A stretch of 64,000 bases of DNA from Antitrichia curtipendula (taxonomy: Eukaryota; Streptophyta; Bryopsida; Hypnales; Leucodontaceae): NCBI GenBank assembly GCA_951230915.1, contig OX579641.1, forward strand, positions 8,680,001 to 8,744,000, read 5' to 3'. Within the stretch, counting starts at the first letter, position 1. Each line of letters begins with the position of its first letter. Shown here piece after piece: positions 1 to 13,892 of this stretch. The translations under genes were made by a program, and so were the position numbers. The notes under the pieces were generated by a model. It was not told the DNA's origin and searched no databases. It saw only the letters and a list, made by a program, of their open reading frames with translations.

Positions 1-2742
1 ACCTTTGGCAAGTTTCTGACTTCTGCCCTTTCCTTCTCAGCAAGAACCTTTTCTCTCTCTGCTTGAGCAGACTCCTTGAGAGCTTGTCCCCTCTCCATAG
101 CGGCTTTGTGTCTGTCCTTGAAAGCTGGGTATTTTGTTGAAATCTCTGATGGAACAGATTTTGCAATAACCTGGAAGGAGGCAGCTATGCTATTTAAACC
201 ATCTGCACCAGTTGATGATGCTGTTTTGATTGGAGCCAGATTTGAACCCGAACCGGGGGACTTTGGCTCGTACCTAGAGGACTGTTCCCCTGGCGAGGAT
301 AGATTAGACAGAGATCTTGCTGGAGAAGAGGTTCCTGGAGACTGTGATTCATCATTGCCGGCCCCGTATGTGATTATTTGATGCGTGTCACTCGAATTCC
401 TGATTAAGAGAGCCTCCAGAGGTCCCTTTGAGGTCCTTTTGCTGCGACTCTTTGGGACACGGCCGTCCAGACTTTTGGAGCTCAGCAGTCTCCCGCTCGA
501 ATTGCCTCCCTCGTCTTTCCTTCCCGTCCAACTCTTCAGTCGCTTGATCAGGCTGTTCTTCCTTGACAAGCGAACAGATCCTCCCAGCCCCACTTCTGAT
601 GAAATATCACTGGAATCCTCGGAGGGAATCGACTTTTCGGACGAGGTGCTCTCGTATCCTCCTTCCAACTGATCTTTGGAGCGGCCGGCAGCCAGATCAG
701 GGTTAGCGTACTGCAGCATAAGATGCTTTGCCTTCTCCTGTGACCTGGGGCTCAAGTCTTTATTCAAATTCAGGGCGCTAAATTGACCATTGGGTGCCTG
801 GTGGTTGCGCAACTCGTAGCGCAGACAAGCATTGACCCACCGCAGATAGACAAGTTCCTCCACTTCGGTAAATCGATCATTCTGTAGCCCTTCAACCTGC
901 CGAACTAAGTCTTCATTGGCATGCCGTAAGCTTGCGAGATCTGCATCGGCGTCAGTTAATATATCCTCCTGTAACATCATGAACCGAAAGCAGTCAGTTT
1001 GCTTTTGAAAGACACTTTTTCTTTTGACTCAACCAATCAAATCTCTTGAGCATGTCACTGAAATGCCATGGAAATGAACAAACATACGTCTGTTCTGCTC
1101 TGCAAATACTCGATGTCCTCTTCTGCTGCATCCAATTGCGAATTGAGCTCCCGTTTTTGGTACTGCAAATCCTTGTTCGTGCGCCTTAACTCAACGATTT
1201 CTACCTCCATCTCTCGCAGAGCTTGAAACTTCATATCTGTTTCCAAGTCCCGTTTGTGAGCATCTGCTTTCTCTGCTTCTAGCGTGGACACTTTTTGCCT
1301 CAACATCAAAAGCTCCGCTTTATCGTCTCCAACTCTCGTGTTGATTTGTTTCTGAAGCTCCCTGCTCCGCCCCCGAGCCTCCTCGACATCCTTCTTCAAG
1401 CCGGTGACACTCGCTGCTTCTTCGGACAGCTTCGTCGCCCTCGCTTCCAAAGTTCCGATTCGTTCTTTCAACTTTTTTAATTGCGTGCTCTTTTCTTCTA
1501 AGCTCTCCTCAAGTTTTACGATATGAGCGTTCTTGTCGTTCATCTCTTGCTCCAACTTCAGAAGCTCCTCCTCTTGATCTTCAAGATCATAATAATCAAG
1601 AAGCTCCGCCTCCATTCTCGACTCCTTCTGCTTGAGTACCTTCACAGTCTCCCTCAGAGCATGAAGCTCTGCAGTCTCATCGGCGAGGTTGTCTACGTAC
1701 TCGCCCAGAAGATAATCTGGTCCATCCGGAAACAAATCTGACGCTTCCGACGCTCCACATGAGATAATCTGATCGTCTCCGTCAGCACTGCGGTCTCCGG
1801 GACTCCGTGATCTTCTCCTTCCAGGACTTGGTGATCTCCTGCTTCCCACTCCCTTCCCCCGGCCTTTGCTAACCCTAACACGCGCATCGTCTTTCCCGTC
1901 CTCCCTTGGTAATGTCTTGAAATTTTCTAACTCGGCATTTGAGCCGCCCTCAGCACCATAACTCCTCCCAGTCTTAGCCGAGTTAGGACTCAACAGCCCG
2001 AGATTTGTTGAATGTAAGAGATCATCAAATTCTGGCAGTAACAGGTTACTCTCGCCTCCTCCCTGGACGCTTGTTGCAGGAGAACTTGGATTCACGCGTT
2101 TCACCTCTTCCGCCTGCCAGAAACCATTCAATGGAGTCAGTTTAGAACAAACAATTGAGAGCACATCGAATGCAACGAAATTGTTGGCATAACGGCAGCT
2201 AAAATTCGGAGGTAGAGTAGTAGGCTGTCGTACCGGCGTTTTCTGCTGCGTGCCGTGAAGGTCCGCCCCACGACCCTCATTTTGAGACTTTTTTTCCTGT
2301 TCTTCATGTTCTGAAAGAACCAACCAGTCATGATATCAAGCTTTGCCCGAGGGAAAGCCAAAGAATCGCTTGTGCCACCTACGATGGAGTTTCGAATTCG
2401 AATTTCAAATATGAAGAGAGCCAAACCCCAGGAAAGTGACTATTTTAGGAGATAACGAATGCAAACCTCGTCATTGTTCTAAGAGAAAACTTTGATTCCT
2501 ACTCTTCAATCAGAGGTAATTTCGCGATTTAGCTCGTGGTAGCGTGATCTTCATGCGCAATCAGACGCAAATTTTCAGTCTGCGCCGACTACAAGAGAAA
2601 TGAGAGTAACGATCAATTCAGAGAGCTGACAGTGAAGAGGAGAAGACGAACCTCGTCTAACCGCGTTCTCGTGGAGCTGCTGCCTTCGGAGTGTGACGGC
2701 TGCACCAACTGCTGTGACCGCGAGGCCTAACCGCACAAACAT
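1..2742 (-). CDS. CHUP1: CHUP1, chloroplast unusual positioning protein (5' part; 3' end off the window)
   Basis: CHUP1 anchors on the chloroplast outer envelope and links the organelle to actin for light-directed movement. Exons inferred on the minus strand: 2742-2652, 2310-2234, 2113-1088 and 968 to the window edge; all junctions keep phase and give about 720 residues. Exon 1 encodes the short hydrophobic N-terminus starting MFVRLGLAV, typical of CHUP1 envelope targeting. An LPEFDDLL motif lies near residue 81, an Arg/Ser-rich stretch follows, then a long coiled coil (about 200-430, with ELLDYYDLEDQE). After it comes the CHUP1 signature EVEELVYLRWVNACLRYELR near residues 431-451, then a Ser-rich tail. 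The proline-rich and conserved C-terminal domains lie beyond position 1. The ATG at 2742 is chosen because it begins the targeting peptide; 29 open upstream codons are not conserved-looking. Identity is secure; exact splice sites are inference. Confidence 0.93.
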
Positions 2743-4387
2743 GTACGATGCTCTTCCTATGTCCTCTTGGATTTGATACACATTGCACCCGGGACTCTCC
2801 CCGTCGACAGCACCCCTCAATCGATTCACTAGTCACGCAGCAATTTTCTCACTCGAGATTTATTCTTCTTTCAGAATTAGAATAATCCATGTCCATGAGC
2901 CTCGACGGAGTAAACTCTGCTCGCATCTTCAGGATTTTTCTAGGTTTAGGCACCTTTCTACCAAATCTCTTCCAGCTTCTACCAGATATCTAGGTACAAG
3001 TGGAGATTCGGAACCCGTTGATAGGGAGAAAAATTTCAGAAAAGGATTTTCTGCTCTCGCCGTGCAGCAACTCGTTCATTTTCATTTCAGAACGAGTTGC
3101 CCGTTTGCTAACATCGTACTCTATCAAGATTAGTTAACGCTTCTGTGAACTATCAGCAAGTAATTCTTCAGTACCGGTAATCACACTCCTACTAATCCGC
3201 ACCTCCGCTCCAGAAATGTCGTTAAACCAGAACCAGCAGACGCGCGCTGTTCACTGAACCCCAAAGGACGAAGAACGAACTCAGAAAGTTCAACTTCATC
3301 GAAAGAGACGGAGCTCCCGTGTAGAAGTGGACTCCGTGACAGCCACGGAGCGAACCGTCATTTCGGAAGTCGGAACGATAAGAGACAATCCACTTTCTCT
3401 CGGGGACGTACCAATGAGACGCATATTCCGTCTCCGCCATTGGTCAAAGAAGCAGGAACAATCCAAATTGCAGCGACTAAAATAAGCAAGATCGTAATAT
3501 TTTCAACACTGTTCCGAAACAACTTCAGCAACACCGTGTCAGTTTCTGCGAGCAGCGAACCCGGCGGGCCACAAATCTTCAGCTCGGGGCAGCTGTGGGA
3601 CCAGGGGCCGCAAATCTTTTTGTCCTCCCTGACTCCCTCCTTATGTGGACGCAGGCTCTCACCCTCTCACTCGGTTCTCTTCCACCGAAATTCAAGCGAG
3701 CAATGCGCATCGAGATACATAACCTAAACACATCGAAATACATGATGAATGTGCGAAATCCTAATGAAGCTACTAACATTAGATGTGTTAGCTTGAATCT
3801 AGACCTGTTTCGGTTCCAGAGCATCAGTAGCCACAAATTTTCCTTACACATTGGTACTGGTGCCGCATTCTTGATATAGGATCGGATAATCGCGTCAACC
3901 ACTTTGTGAACAAGTTGCCGCACCTCCACTGTGGATTTAGAAGTGATGGGAGATCCGCCGGTAGCTAGTAGTGAGGAATTTGAGGATAAATAATACCGTT
4001 CAATCTTCAGTACAATTTTTCTTACTTCGGAAAGCAACGAAGTGGATTGATGGGGAAAGGAGGATTGTGGTGTTTGGAGCTTTCGATCGTTCGGCGACGT
4101 GATTCTGTGTCCGAGTTTCGGCAAGCGTTTGATTGACGGGCTGATCTGACGTCGGAGGTGCCAGATTTGAAAGTAGTCGGAGACGTGTTGGGATTCTGCT
4201 GCTTCATATTTGAGGCTCCAATCAGGGGTACACTGCACACGACTTTTGACTGTGACTCGACAAACAGAAAGGCCCACTTGACGGAAAGGGAAAATCAAAG
4301 CGTATAACTTAGAATTTATAAAAGCTGCCCTGGAAGAAAATTTGGTTGCAGTCAACACATGCTAGTAGACATTTTCTGTTTTCCCCT
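2743..4387. other. Upstream region of CHUP1, no supported gene
   Basis: Moderately GC-rich DNA upstream of CHUP1, likely holding its 5' UTR and promoter. Several open frames occur on both strands (for example minus 3222-3440 and minus 3579-4358), but none resembles a known family or gives a consistent exon chain. Confidence 0.5.
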
Positions 4388-4445
4388 GACAAAAAAACCC
4401 ATCAAATTCAAGACAAATTGCATTGAATTTGATGTTTTTTTGTCA
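4388..4445. repeat. Short AT-rich inverted repeat (hairpin)
   Basis: Arms of about 23 bases (4388-4411 and 4423-4445), reading GACAAAAAAACCCATCAAAT on the left and its near complement on the right, around a loop of about 12 bases. It could form a strong hairpin. No function is visible. Confidence 0.7.
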
Positions 4446-4553
4446 CACTAAACCAAAAAAGATGCAAACAAGTGTGTAAGGTAAAACAACCCCCATCAAG
4501 GTCAAAAAGATCCAAAAAGATCCATGACAGACACAGAGGGAATGACCCCATTA

Positions 4554-4894
4554 CACTAATGATGGTAAATAGTGTTGACAACACTAATTACAAAGCACAA
4601 TACTAAATGTCAACAATCATGTTAATGTTACCAACAATAAATGTCAACATAGACACTATTTGTCAACTATAGGATATATCAATTTTTTACAAGTTTACAT
4701 TTAGTGTTACCTATTATTTCATCAAATTGCAGTGAACAAAATATAAACTTGAACATATAAATGCCTATCTGAATGAATACTTTATTAAATAGACAATGTT
4801 AACTCTAAATGTCAACTAATTGAAGTTTAGAGTGGGCAAGGTAAAAGTGCAAGTAACACTATTTACAACATAATACTAAATACCATCATTAGTG
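4554..4894. mobile_element. MITE, CACTAATGATGG family, copy 1
   Basis: The element begins CACTAATGATGGTA and ends with the inverted copy ACCATCATTAGTG. It is flanked by TA on both sides (4552-4553 and 4895-4896), as a two-base target duplication. Length is 341 bases with no coding capacity. The ends then diverge, but internal pieces such as AAATAGTGTT recur in both halves. A second copy lies at 45459-45675. The CACTA start recalls the CACTA superfamily, but a TA duplication fits mariner-like elements better. Confidence 0.75.
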
Positions 4895-5619
4895 TACCGG
4901 TAATGAAAGTTACAGTTTCAATAAATGAGAGTTACGTAGGTGATATATAGTAATGAAGTGATTAGTGACCTCAATAATAACTCCTAGCTTTTTTGTGTAA
5001 ATTCATTGTAGGAAGTGACTTTTTTAGGCCTTCAAGTTAGGAAGTATTGTGACTACTTTAGGTGAATAAGATGAGCCATTTTGGATATAGTTTTTGTTGG
5101 TTTGGGGTTAATCTACAACCCCTTGTGGGTAGCACACTTTAAAATTCATAACAAATTCTTACTTTGTTGAAAAAACATAGTTTCAATTGCTCTAACCATT
5201 TCTCACACTTGTCTTTACATGGGGATTTTTTTCAAATTTTAGCAATGGCATGATGACAAACTCCTAATTTTGACCGCAATTGATTGTTTTACTTTATTGA
5301 CTGCAATAAGGTTTTCTTCTAGTGTTGGCTTTTCATGACAACTTTGAATTTGTCACATGGTTCAACCTTCAACCTTCATTAATATCTTTTGTTTTGTAAC
5401 TTTAATCCTTAATTTGAATGAAATATAGAGTTTGTATTGAAATGATTGGTTGATGGGAGTCTAATTTAACTCCATTGAATTATGAATTGTATTCATTTTT
5501 TAAAATTGATGCAACTACAATGTACAACTTCAATGATTAATTTTGATTGAAGATTAGAGTTTGTAGGGGTGTGATTAGTCCATGAAGATATAAATATTTT
5601 GTCAGATTCTCATCTACAC
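4895..5619. other. AT-rich intergenic DNA
   Basis: No gene, RNA or clear repeat boundary is visible here. Confidence 0.5.
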
Positions 5620-7396
5620 CATTAGAAAAAATTTGGGGCCAAGGGAGGGCCGCGAGTTCCCATGAGTTCTCCACAAGTTCTGCGCAGTCCCTGACTGCTG
5701 AAACTGCGCCACCGCAGCAGGGTGACATGGCCGAATTTCGGCCACATCAGATTTTCAAAAAATTAAAAAATTAAAAAAATATATATATTATTTTTTTCTT
5801 AAAACGAAATTTGGGAAACATTTTTTTTCTTTTTTTCTTTTTTTCTTTTTTAGACTTATATTTTAGGATTTATTCCTAGAAATATTTAGAGTCTATCGCT
5901 GGATTATATATTCATACATTACATTTATGCTTTAAAGTCATATTGGTTGTAATATTATAATTCTATCCAGAAAAAACTCTCCTTTGAGGTTTATTACAGG
6001 ATGATTCTGAGATACTAAATCCCATAGTAAGCAACCTTTACACCTTACATAACTTAGTAGTCGAGCTGTGAAATGCTCAACTTACGTTAATGGTGATATC
6101 TACTACTTGTCAGGATAAATATTTGGTAAGCTTAATGAGCTGCCCTGGTGGTTTCAAGAATTGCTCTTCCTAAAACAAGATATAACGGCACTGAGAACCA
6201 ATAGTTTTAACTTGCCTATGACATACTGGCAGTTAAGAAGGGATGTACTATAGCAAAAATGAGCTGGCTTCGGCAGAAGACAGATAGCCTGCTGTGACTA
6301 TTTCGAAATTTGGTTGTGTTTGGGGTATACTCCATCTGCATTTCGAAATCAGTCCTCACTAACACATAACAAGGTTTAGTGATCACCTTGCTTTTGGGAT
6401 TGCACAATCAGGCGTCTTGTTGCTTACAGAGATGGTGCTTGGGTCACAGAACAGCGGCCAACAGGTGTTCTATTTTTTATGTAGCTGACTCTTTTTCAAC
6501 TCTTTGGAATCGAATGTGCTTTGATTTTATAGGTTGGATTGAAGATTTTCTTTGGCGAATATACGATAACAAGTAGTGGCAACTTGAAGACACCTTGTGC
6601 ACGTCTAATAGCATACTAATGGTTTGCTGTTTTGATATGGGTACAGGTGAGGGTTGCCACCTCCTGAGGATTTTTTCAAAAAATTTCAAAGCTACATATT
6701 TTTGGCGTGTGAAGCTCCTGTGTATCACCTTCTTATCTTGCTTGGATTTTCTATCTAAAGCTTTGGTTGGTAGTCTTGATCAATGTCGTGGATCCAGAAC
6801 TTTAAAATTGATCACTTGTTCTTTATGCTGGTAGATTTTCGGTTTGCAGTCACAGCAACCTGCTGGGCTTTAGATACTGAAACAGAGCACTCATATGCTG
6901 GCCGAAATTGTATGCCTGGCCGAATTTGGTGGTCTGGTCGAAATTATACAGGGAGTGACAATTTTTACTGTATATTTTTTTGATAAATCAGTCCACTGAT
7001 TTATGAAAAGTTGTACTCTGGTTATGTAGTATCTAAATGATGTTCTGTGCATATGGTACTCATTTAGAATTACTTGGTCTTCTTTAAGAAACTAGTGTTC
7101 TAATTAAGACAGAAGTATGATCACAATACTTGATACTAGTTAACACTTGGGTTGTGTTATATGGATTAATGAGTCTAGTTTTTGCAGTAGATACAAAAAC
7201 TATTCTTATCCAAAAATTTAAGTGTGATTTGCGATAGGGATCTAGAATCTACTCTGAATCTATCAGGGAAGTTGAAACAAAAACCTTTTTTTTTTAATAT
7301 TTTTTTCTAATAGCCCATATCACTGTTCACAGCATGGGGACAGATTGGGGAACGACCCTAAAACGGCCCTCCCTTGGCCCCAAATTTTTTCTAATG
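5620..7396. mobile_element. Non-autonomous DNA element with perfect 33-bp terminal inverted repeats
   Basis: The left end (5620-5652, starting CATTAGAAAAAATTTGGGGC) and the right end (7364-7396) are perfect inverted copies over 33 bases. Inside are 1.7 kb without a long open frame. Sections near 6430-6480, 6555-6680 and 7235-7290 are clearly related to 47820-47860, 47935-48055 and 48695-48750. The second locus therefore holds a diverged relative that lacks these termini. A short direct repeat of TGGCCGAAATT type occurs near 6898-6945. No clean target duplication was found, so the superfamily is not assigned. Confidence 0.8.
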
Positions 7397-7650
7397 ATAC
7401 AATTAGGATGTGAAAGTGATAATATAAGGTGGTAAAAAATGGGTGACATGTAGGATAATTCCAATATGTACAATGACTATGTCATGAAAGCATCAGATAA
7501 GCATTTGAAAAAAGGTTATTTAAAACTTTTTGTTGAATCTTGATGGCAAATAAAAGGGGATTTCAATACAACTAAATTATTTTTGAACACCATACATAAT
7601 GTAAATATTTGTCTAAACTAGGGCTTTTTTTTTAACCCATGTCTCCCTTG

Positions 7651-7757
7651 TTGGCTTCACTGCAGAGGCTAGTTTTTGGAAAGATGAAGCTAGAGAGGTC
7701 AAATTTCTGGCTTCACCACAAAGGCTAGTTTTTGGAGGGATGGAGCTAGAGAGGTAA
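7651..7757. repeat. 57-bp tandem duplication
   Basis: Two adjacent copies of a 57-base unit starting GGCTTCAC and ending GAGCTAGAGAGGT-like, with a few substitutions between them. The second copy starts at 7709. Confidence 0.7.
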
Positions 7758-10280
7758 GACTTTTGATATTTTGGCAAAAAAAATAAAATTTTAAAGCCTT
7801 GGTCTAAACCGACTATTTCACAAAAAGTTCTCCAAAATTATCTCTTTTGTCATCAAATGACATTCTAGTACTCAAACCCAATACTCAAATTATATACCCT
7901 TGGTATTTAAAGTGAACTTTTGAAGTATTTCTCTTTGATTTTTGTTTCAAATATATTATTTATCTTTGGTTTAAAATGTGTAATTGACATGGAAAATTTT
8001 AAACCACTTGCTTTAAAATCAAACCCAAAACCAAACTCCAAATTCCATAGGATTGGTCAAATCAATTTAAATGACACATACCTCCTAACTAATGCTCTAG
8101 CTAAAATAATTATTATTGGTCTATAATCCTATTTGTATTGGACAAGTTCAAAGGCGGATGACCTCTCTTCATTTTTGAACAAAGATAATATCAAAATTTA
8201 AATATATATAACTAAAAATTATGAGGTCTAAAAAATTGTTATTTTTAACCCTCATACATTATTTTACACTGATTTAGACGTTAAAATCTGATAATTTAGA
8301 TGGCAATGACACCAAAAAGCCTTTGATCCCTTCTTCAAATGTTATAATGTTTAAATCCATGTGGTCACTTTTTATGAATTTTTCAAGAACTTACACATGG
8401 GGGTTGATGTAAGGAGCCTATTATTTATTCTCAATATTTAGACAAAAAATCAACAATGTTTGGTTTGGGGTTGATTGCATTAGAAATGGCCAATATTTGA
8501 AGTATTTTTTATGCAATGCAATCATAGAATTATTCATCATAATTTTTTTTATTTCAAAGTATAAAATGAATTTATTTTATTTTAGAGGATTTCAATTTAG
8601 TACTTATTCGCCATAGTTCAAACAAAACATATTTTGTCACTTTGAATGTAAATATTTTGCAATCTATGCAGTCAAAGTTTTTAAACTTCTTTTGCATATT
8701 GTCAAATTAGTTTGTTGCAAGACTCTATGGTTAGATATGCAAAAAAAATTGAAGTCTTTTTTGCTCTATTCAATTAGAAATGACAATTTACAACAATTTT
8801 TGACAAAAGAAAAAGGCTTTGAAACTTTAGGGATTGAGGAAAATTCTAATAACATTAAAATAATATTAGATATGCAATAGAAATTACATTATAAATATTG
8901 TAGGATGATTAAATTCCAATAGCTCATAATATTTTATTTTAAAATAATATTTTGACTTTTTTCATAAATAATTTAAGTTGAAGACTACTAAAAATTTATA
9001 CTATAATAGTTTGAATCCTAAAATTATTACATTCTCTTGCAAAAATCATACTACTACATGTCTATATTAACTCTAGTAGGCTATAAAAAGGAAAAAATGG
9101 CTTATTGACTATCAAATGATTCCACTCACATTTTAAAACAAATAATTTTCATTTAACCCCTGAGGTTGTTAAAAATGCCCATGGAGCTTTTGAAAGCCTA
9201 GGTAGATTCATATGAAGTTAATTTTGAGTGGATGAAAATTTGAATCTTATCAAAGATGCTCATTTTTGTATGCTTCCCAAAAATACCTTTTTTTTCAATT
9301 GGGTACATGATTTCAAAGCTGTGGGGCTCAAAAGTTTAGGGATAGCTTGGAGAGCATGCCAATAGAAAAGGCAAGCAATCGGATAAACAGTTGTGCAAGC
9401 AATTTAGCAAGTTGTGACGTTTTAATTATTAATTTTGAATGCTTATATCTTGCAATATATGAAGCTAAATGGGCTGAAATTTTTTTCCACATTCTCATAG
9501 TATTGGAAAATAATGTGTAGTTGAAAATGGTTTTTTTTCTCAATTTTCACTCAATGCACTAAAAATTGCAATTTCAGAACAATTTTAAAACCATTAGCAC
9601 AAATTCTAGTATACATTCATGAGATTTTTAATTTTTAGTTATTAATATTTTATACTTGATTAAAAGAAAGAAAGGTTTCTATTTATTGTTGGGACTTTGA
9701 TTCTTCCAAAAAATGAATTCTTCCAAAAAATTGAAAATTTGCTTATATAGATTCTTTTTTTGGACATCCCCTCATTGAAAGATATTTTTGTGTATATTAG
9801 ACCCTCCCATTATCATCAAAAATTGGCATTCAAAGTAATTAATATAACTACCTATCCAATGGTCTAAAATTTTTAACTTGGATATTACCTCTTTCTCTAC
9901 AAAATAGAGTCAAATTATGGTAACCTTGTTAGGAAAGGCCAAAATTTGTATTCTTCTAATTTAAGTATTATAATCTCGTAATCTACATGGTCAAATGGTC
10001 TAAATTATTTTCTATGAATTTGTATAGTAGACTAATAAAAATTTGTAGTATACAATTTGTTGAAAGTTTGAAAAATACTTTTATATTTTTAATTATGCTC
10101 AATGCACTTATGCACTAGCTAGAAAGTGAAAATTTTGGACATTTTTAATTTGTGAAAAATAGTCAAAGAAGTTTAGGGGTCAATATCTTATATATATCTT
10201 AATGAACCCCTCAAAGACAAGAGTACATTCTCAATGTCGAAATTATGAAGGGGCATAATAAAATGCAAGTTGCAAAAATA

Positions 10281-10490
10281 GAAAATTTCATTAAAATGGC
10301 ATATTCCATATACCATTTTCAAACAATGCAGTTTGAATCATAAAAGTGCCATCTAGGACTAATATAGATTTCAAACATCCATGAATGGTATAGATTTTAG
10401 ACATCTATGATAGGTGTACATTTTAGACCATGCAATTAAACCGTAAAAAGTGCCAAAATTACGGAATGGTGCCATTTTAATGAAATTTTC
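10281..10490. repeat. Inverted-repeat element (MITE-like)
   Basis: The left arm, starting GAAAATTTCATTAAAATGGC (10281-10307), is inverted at 10463-10490 with about three mismatches. The 155 bases between hold two direct copies of an ATGCA...AAAGTGCC module. No target duplication is clear. Confidence 0.6.
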
Positions 10491-13400
10491 CATAAAAGTA
10501 ATTTAATGAGGGATTTTTTTAACAAAATTTGTAAAATATGATTTATAAATCATATATATATAGCTTGATCTATTAAAAGACAAACCAAATATTTATCAAA
10601 TATTTTTTAAAGTAAAAAAATAAAAATTCCATAGAAAATGAATTGTAGATTGAATAATTGTAAGTTTCACAAGGATTTTTTTTCCTTCAAGTTCAAAATA
10701 TTGAATTTCAATTACGGTGATTTTTTGTGGTTTTTATTTTACCAATTTATTCAAATTAATTTTGAGGGTTTGTTTTTTGAAATAGTAGTTACTTTTTGAA
10801 ATTAAACATATTTAAAACTCATAAATTCCTGAATATTTGTATAAAAATCTTATAAAAATGTATTTCATATAAATATACGAGAACTAACACAAGAATCTTT
10901 AACATTTATATGGATGAAAAAACAAGACTTTGTTTGCTTGGGACATTTTTGCATTCATCTATTGTTTGAAATTTGAATGTTTAAGGTAGGAGGTGCAAAA
11001 AACGCCCATCTAAGAGCATATTGGCTTAGAATCTCTTCTATGTAGATCAAATCATTTTTAAACAAATTTTTAGGGAAAGAAGAGAGGAAGACACATCCAT
11101 CACAATTTGATTCATAATTTTTGGACTTTAATTGAATTAGATATAATTTTCTAAAGCTTCCAGCAATAGGGTGCTATTGAAGTCTATATGTACTGCCATT
11201 AAATGCCAAAGAGTTGTCCAACAATGGTGCAAATGGAGTTCTAAAATGAACACATGCAAACCTTAACCCCTAAGCACTCAAGCGACCATTTTTTGGTTGT
11301 TGTCTGATTTTGGGCAGAATTTTTGGGCAAAAAAAATACTTTTTTTCAATTTTTTTATTTTTTATTTTTTCCCTCAAAGATTGGATTGTCTTTCAATATT
11401 TATATTCAGAACTAAGATTGCTAAGAACAAACAAAAACTATAAGAGAAATAGCACAAAGTGTTTAAAATTGGCTAATGTTGAAAAACTTACTATTTGGAA
11501 AGTGTTGGTCTTTTCATTTCTAGATCTTATGCATTTTTTCACAAATCAATAGAAACTGCAATTTTGACCAATCAAAAAAAATTCCAATCCTAAAGGTAGA
11601 AATTGTATTTTTGGTGAATTTTTGAAGTTATAATCTTCAAAATTCATTTGAAGAGAATCTAAAAAGAATTTATAATTTTGACCATACATGTGCTTTCTAC
11701 TTTTCATGCTTCACATTATCTTTTTTGATGCAAACATCAAAAAAGTTATAGAACTTATATTTTATAACACATTTGTGTTTTGTCCGAACCCCTTAGGCTT
11801 TTAGGGGATAAACTTGAACAACATGGTGCATGTAATTGCCTATGATGGTACAAAGTGTCCCACCATTCATAACTCTATGTTATATACATTGAAATTGTGT
11901 CTACTTCCAAATCAAACTCAATCTTCAACCATTCATGAAATTGTGCACCAGAATCCCCAATTGGCACCAATTCATCAGTGGATAGTTTTTCATTCTTGTA
12001 GTAACAATTCATGGTACAAAGGTAGGAGCAGTTCTTAGAGCATGGGCAGAATATGGATAGGCTACCTTAGTCCTTAAGGGATTAGAGATTGTAGATGCAA
12101 GAAATTGACTTAATTTTATTTATTAAACTAAGGCCCTTACATGTTAGGAAAAAAAAAGGACTCCAATATAATGTGAACAATGTCGTGGTCCTCAAAGAAA
12201 GACTATAAAGCTTCTTACAACTACATGCACTTTAGTTGCCCAAGGCATGTATCCTAAGAAATTTTTATGTGTATTTTTGGAACATCATATGATTAAACTA
12301 TGAATTTTCAAAGTGCTCCTTCTAGGTCTATCGTAAATGATTCCTAGGCTATGATGTTGGGCATCAATGTTTTTTAGCAATACTTCCACTCAAAAGCAAT
12401 ACAATTTTTTTTGAAGGAATGTTATTAAGCAACATATTCCTCTATTTTCAATGGATCATATTGTTGAATTTCTACATATTCTTAGGACAATAGCACTCTT
12501 TCCAGGATAAATGTATATTATTTTGGGTGAATAATTTCATATATACTTTCATTTAAGTTTCATCAACATTTTGCATGTTTCATCTATTTGTATAGATGTA
12601 AACAACTACAACACTCCAACAAAGATTGCTTCTTGCACTGTCCAAAATAAATAAATAAATAAATTCCTTGATGTTGGGTCCCGGTACATTTTAGGCAAAA
12701 ATCTAAATGGTTTGTGTTGGATAAGGTGACAAGGTGATAAGATAGAATTATTATTCAATATTGTTCAACCATTGGTTTTGTGTGATGACAAGTGTCAATA
12801 TTGCGTGACAATAATTTCCATGTTGGCATACACTCTAAATACTTATGGCAAAATATTTATCATGACTGTTAAGAAATATATTCTATTAATACGCTCTCCA
12901 CTGTAGTTTACTTTAATTCTACTAGAACCTAGGTATTATATTAGAATCCCTTGGACCAATAGGAGAGAAGGGTTTCACCTTCTCTCCCTTGTATATATTT
13001 GATACCTTTGTGGTTAATATCTATCTCTTTCATCTTGCATACTTTGACTTTACAATCTTATATAGTTTTGTTTCATTTCCTATTCTCAACAATGAGGCCA
13101 CACAAATTGAAAATTGAAGGAAGGAAGTCAAGGAAGTGAGGGACCACTCTTCAAAGTTGAATTCTATCACAGACAGTTTCCTCAATCAAGCCCCAATGCT
13201 GAGTGGATGCAAGGACCTCGTCATAGCTACAACCTTTGATCTTGCAATGTAAGCACACTAAAGCAAAAAGACTTGCTAGACAGATGTGTTGTTAGTCTAG
13301 CTAAGAGTTCCCAAGTTACAAGGTATTACCCTAAACCCTAAAAATCAACAAAAAATCCACATTCAGCATGATAAACAAACTGCTTCAAAGTGATGTTTGG

Positions 13401-13892
13401 TTCTAATTCATCCAAAGTTATTCTTGAGCCTCAAGTGCTGTAAAATTCATACTCCGTATTTTAGAAAATGAATAGTACTTCATGGTAATGAACCTCAGAG
13501 TGCCTCAAATTTATGACACAACTGTACATTGTCCATTTCACATCCCAATTCTCGTCATTCACCATCATAAAAGCCTACTGACTGCTTTTTGATTTTGTTA
13601 CTACCATGTATCTGACCCTAAATTTCTATCAAAATTGTCCAGCTGGCTGGAACACTACATAAGCTAGCCCATTGCTAGTCTCTTGCAAACAATGAGCTTT
13701 GAATATTTACAATATCAGTCTTTACTGATGTCAATATCCACCCAAATCCAGTAGGTATGCCACTGACAGGCTGAGGATGTAGAAGACGACCCCATGCATC
13801 TCTCAAAATCTGCAAGATAGGTACAGACTTCACACAAATATCTAAATCGTAAACAGACCCAAGTAATGTGAACATTGTCGGGAAATATGGTT

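Larger units (their letters stand above)
7397..13892. other. AT-rich repeat-derived intergenic DNA
   Basis: About 6.5 kb of strongly AT-rich sequence with no supported gene. It contains a small tandem duplication (7651-7757), an inverted-repeat element (10281-10490) and several copies of the TTAACCCCTAAAG end motif (near 9157, 11263 and 11797), described separately. The short open frames here look random. Confidence 0.6.

Noticed and set aside
76..672. Two plus-strand open frames
   Set aside because: They lie opposite the CHUP1 coding exon, which has clear family motifs; they are antisense shadows.
3579..4358. Minus-strand open frame of 259 codons
   Set aside because: Its apparent start is not ATG, there is no family resemblance, and combining it with the overlapping frame at 4022-4240 (which has a good GTAAG donor) gives stops in every tested splice phase.
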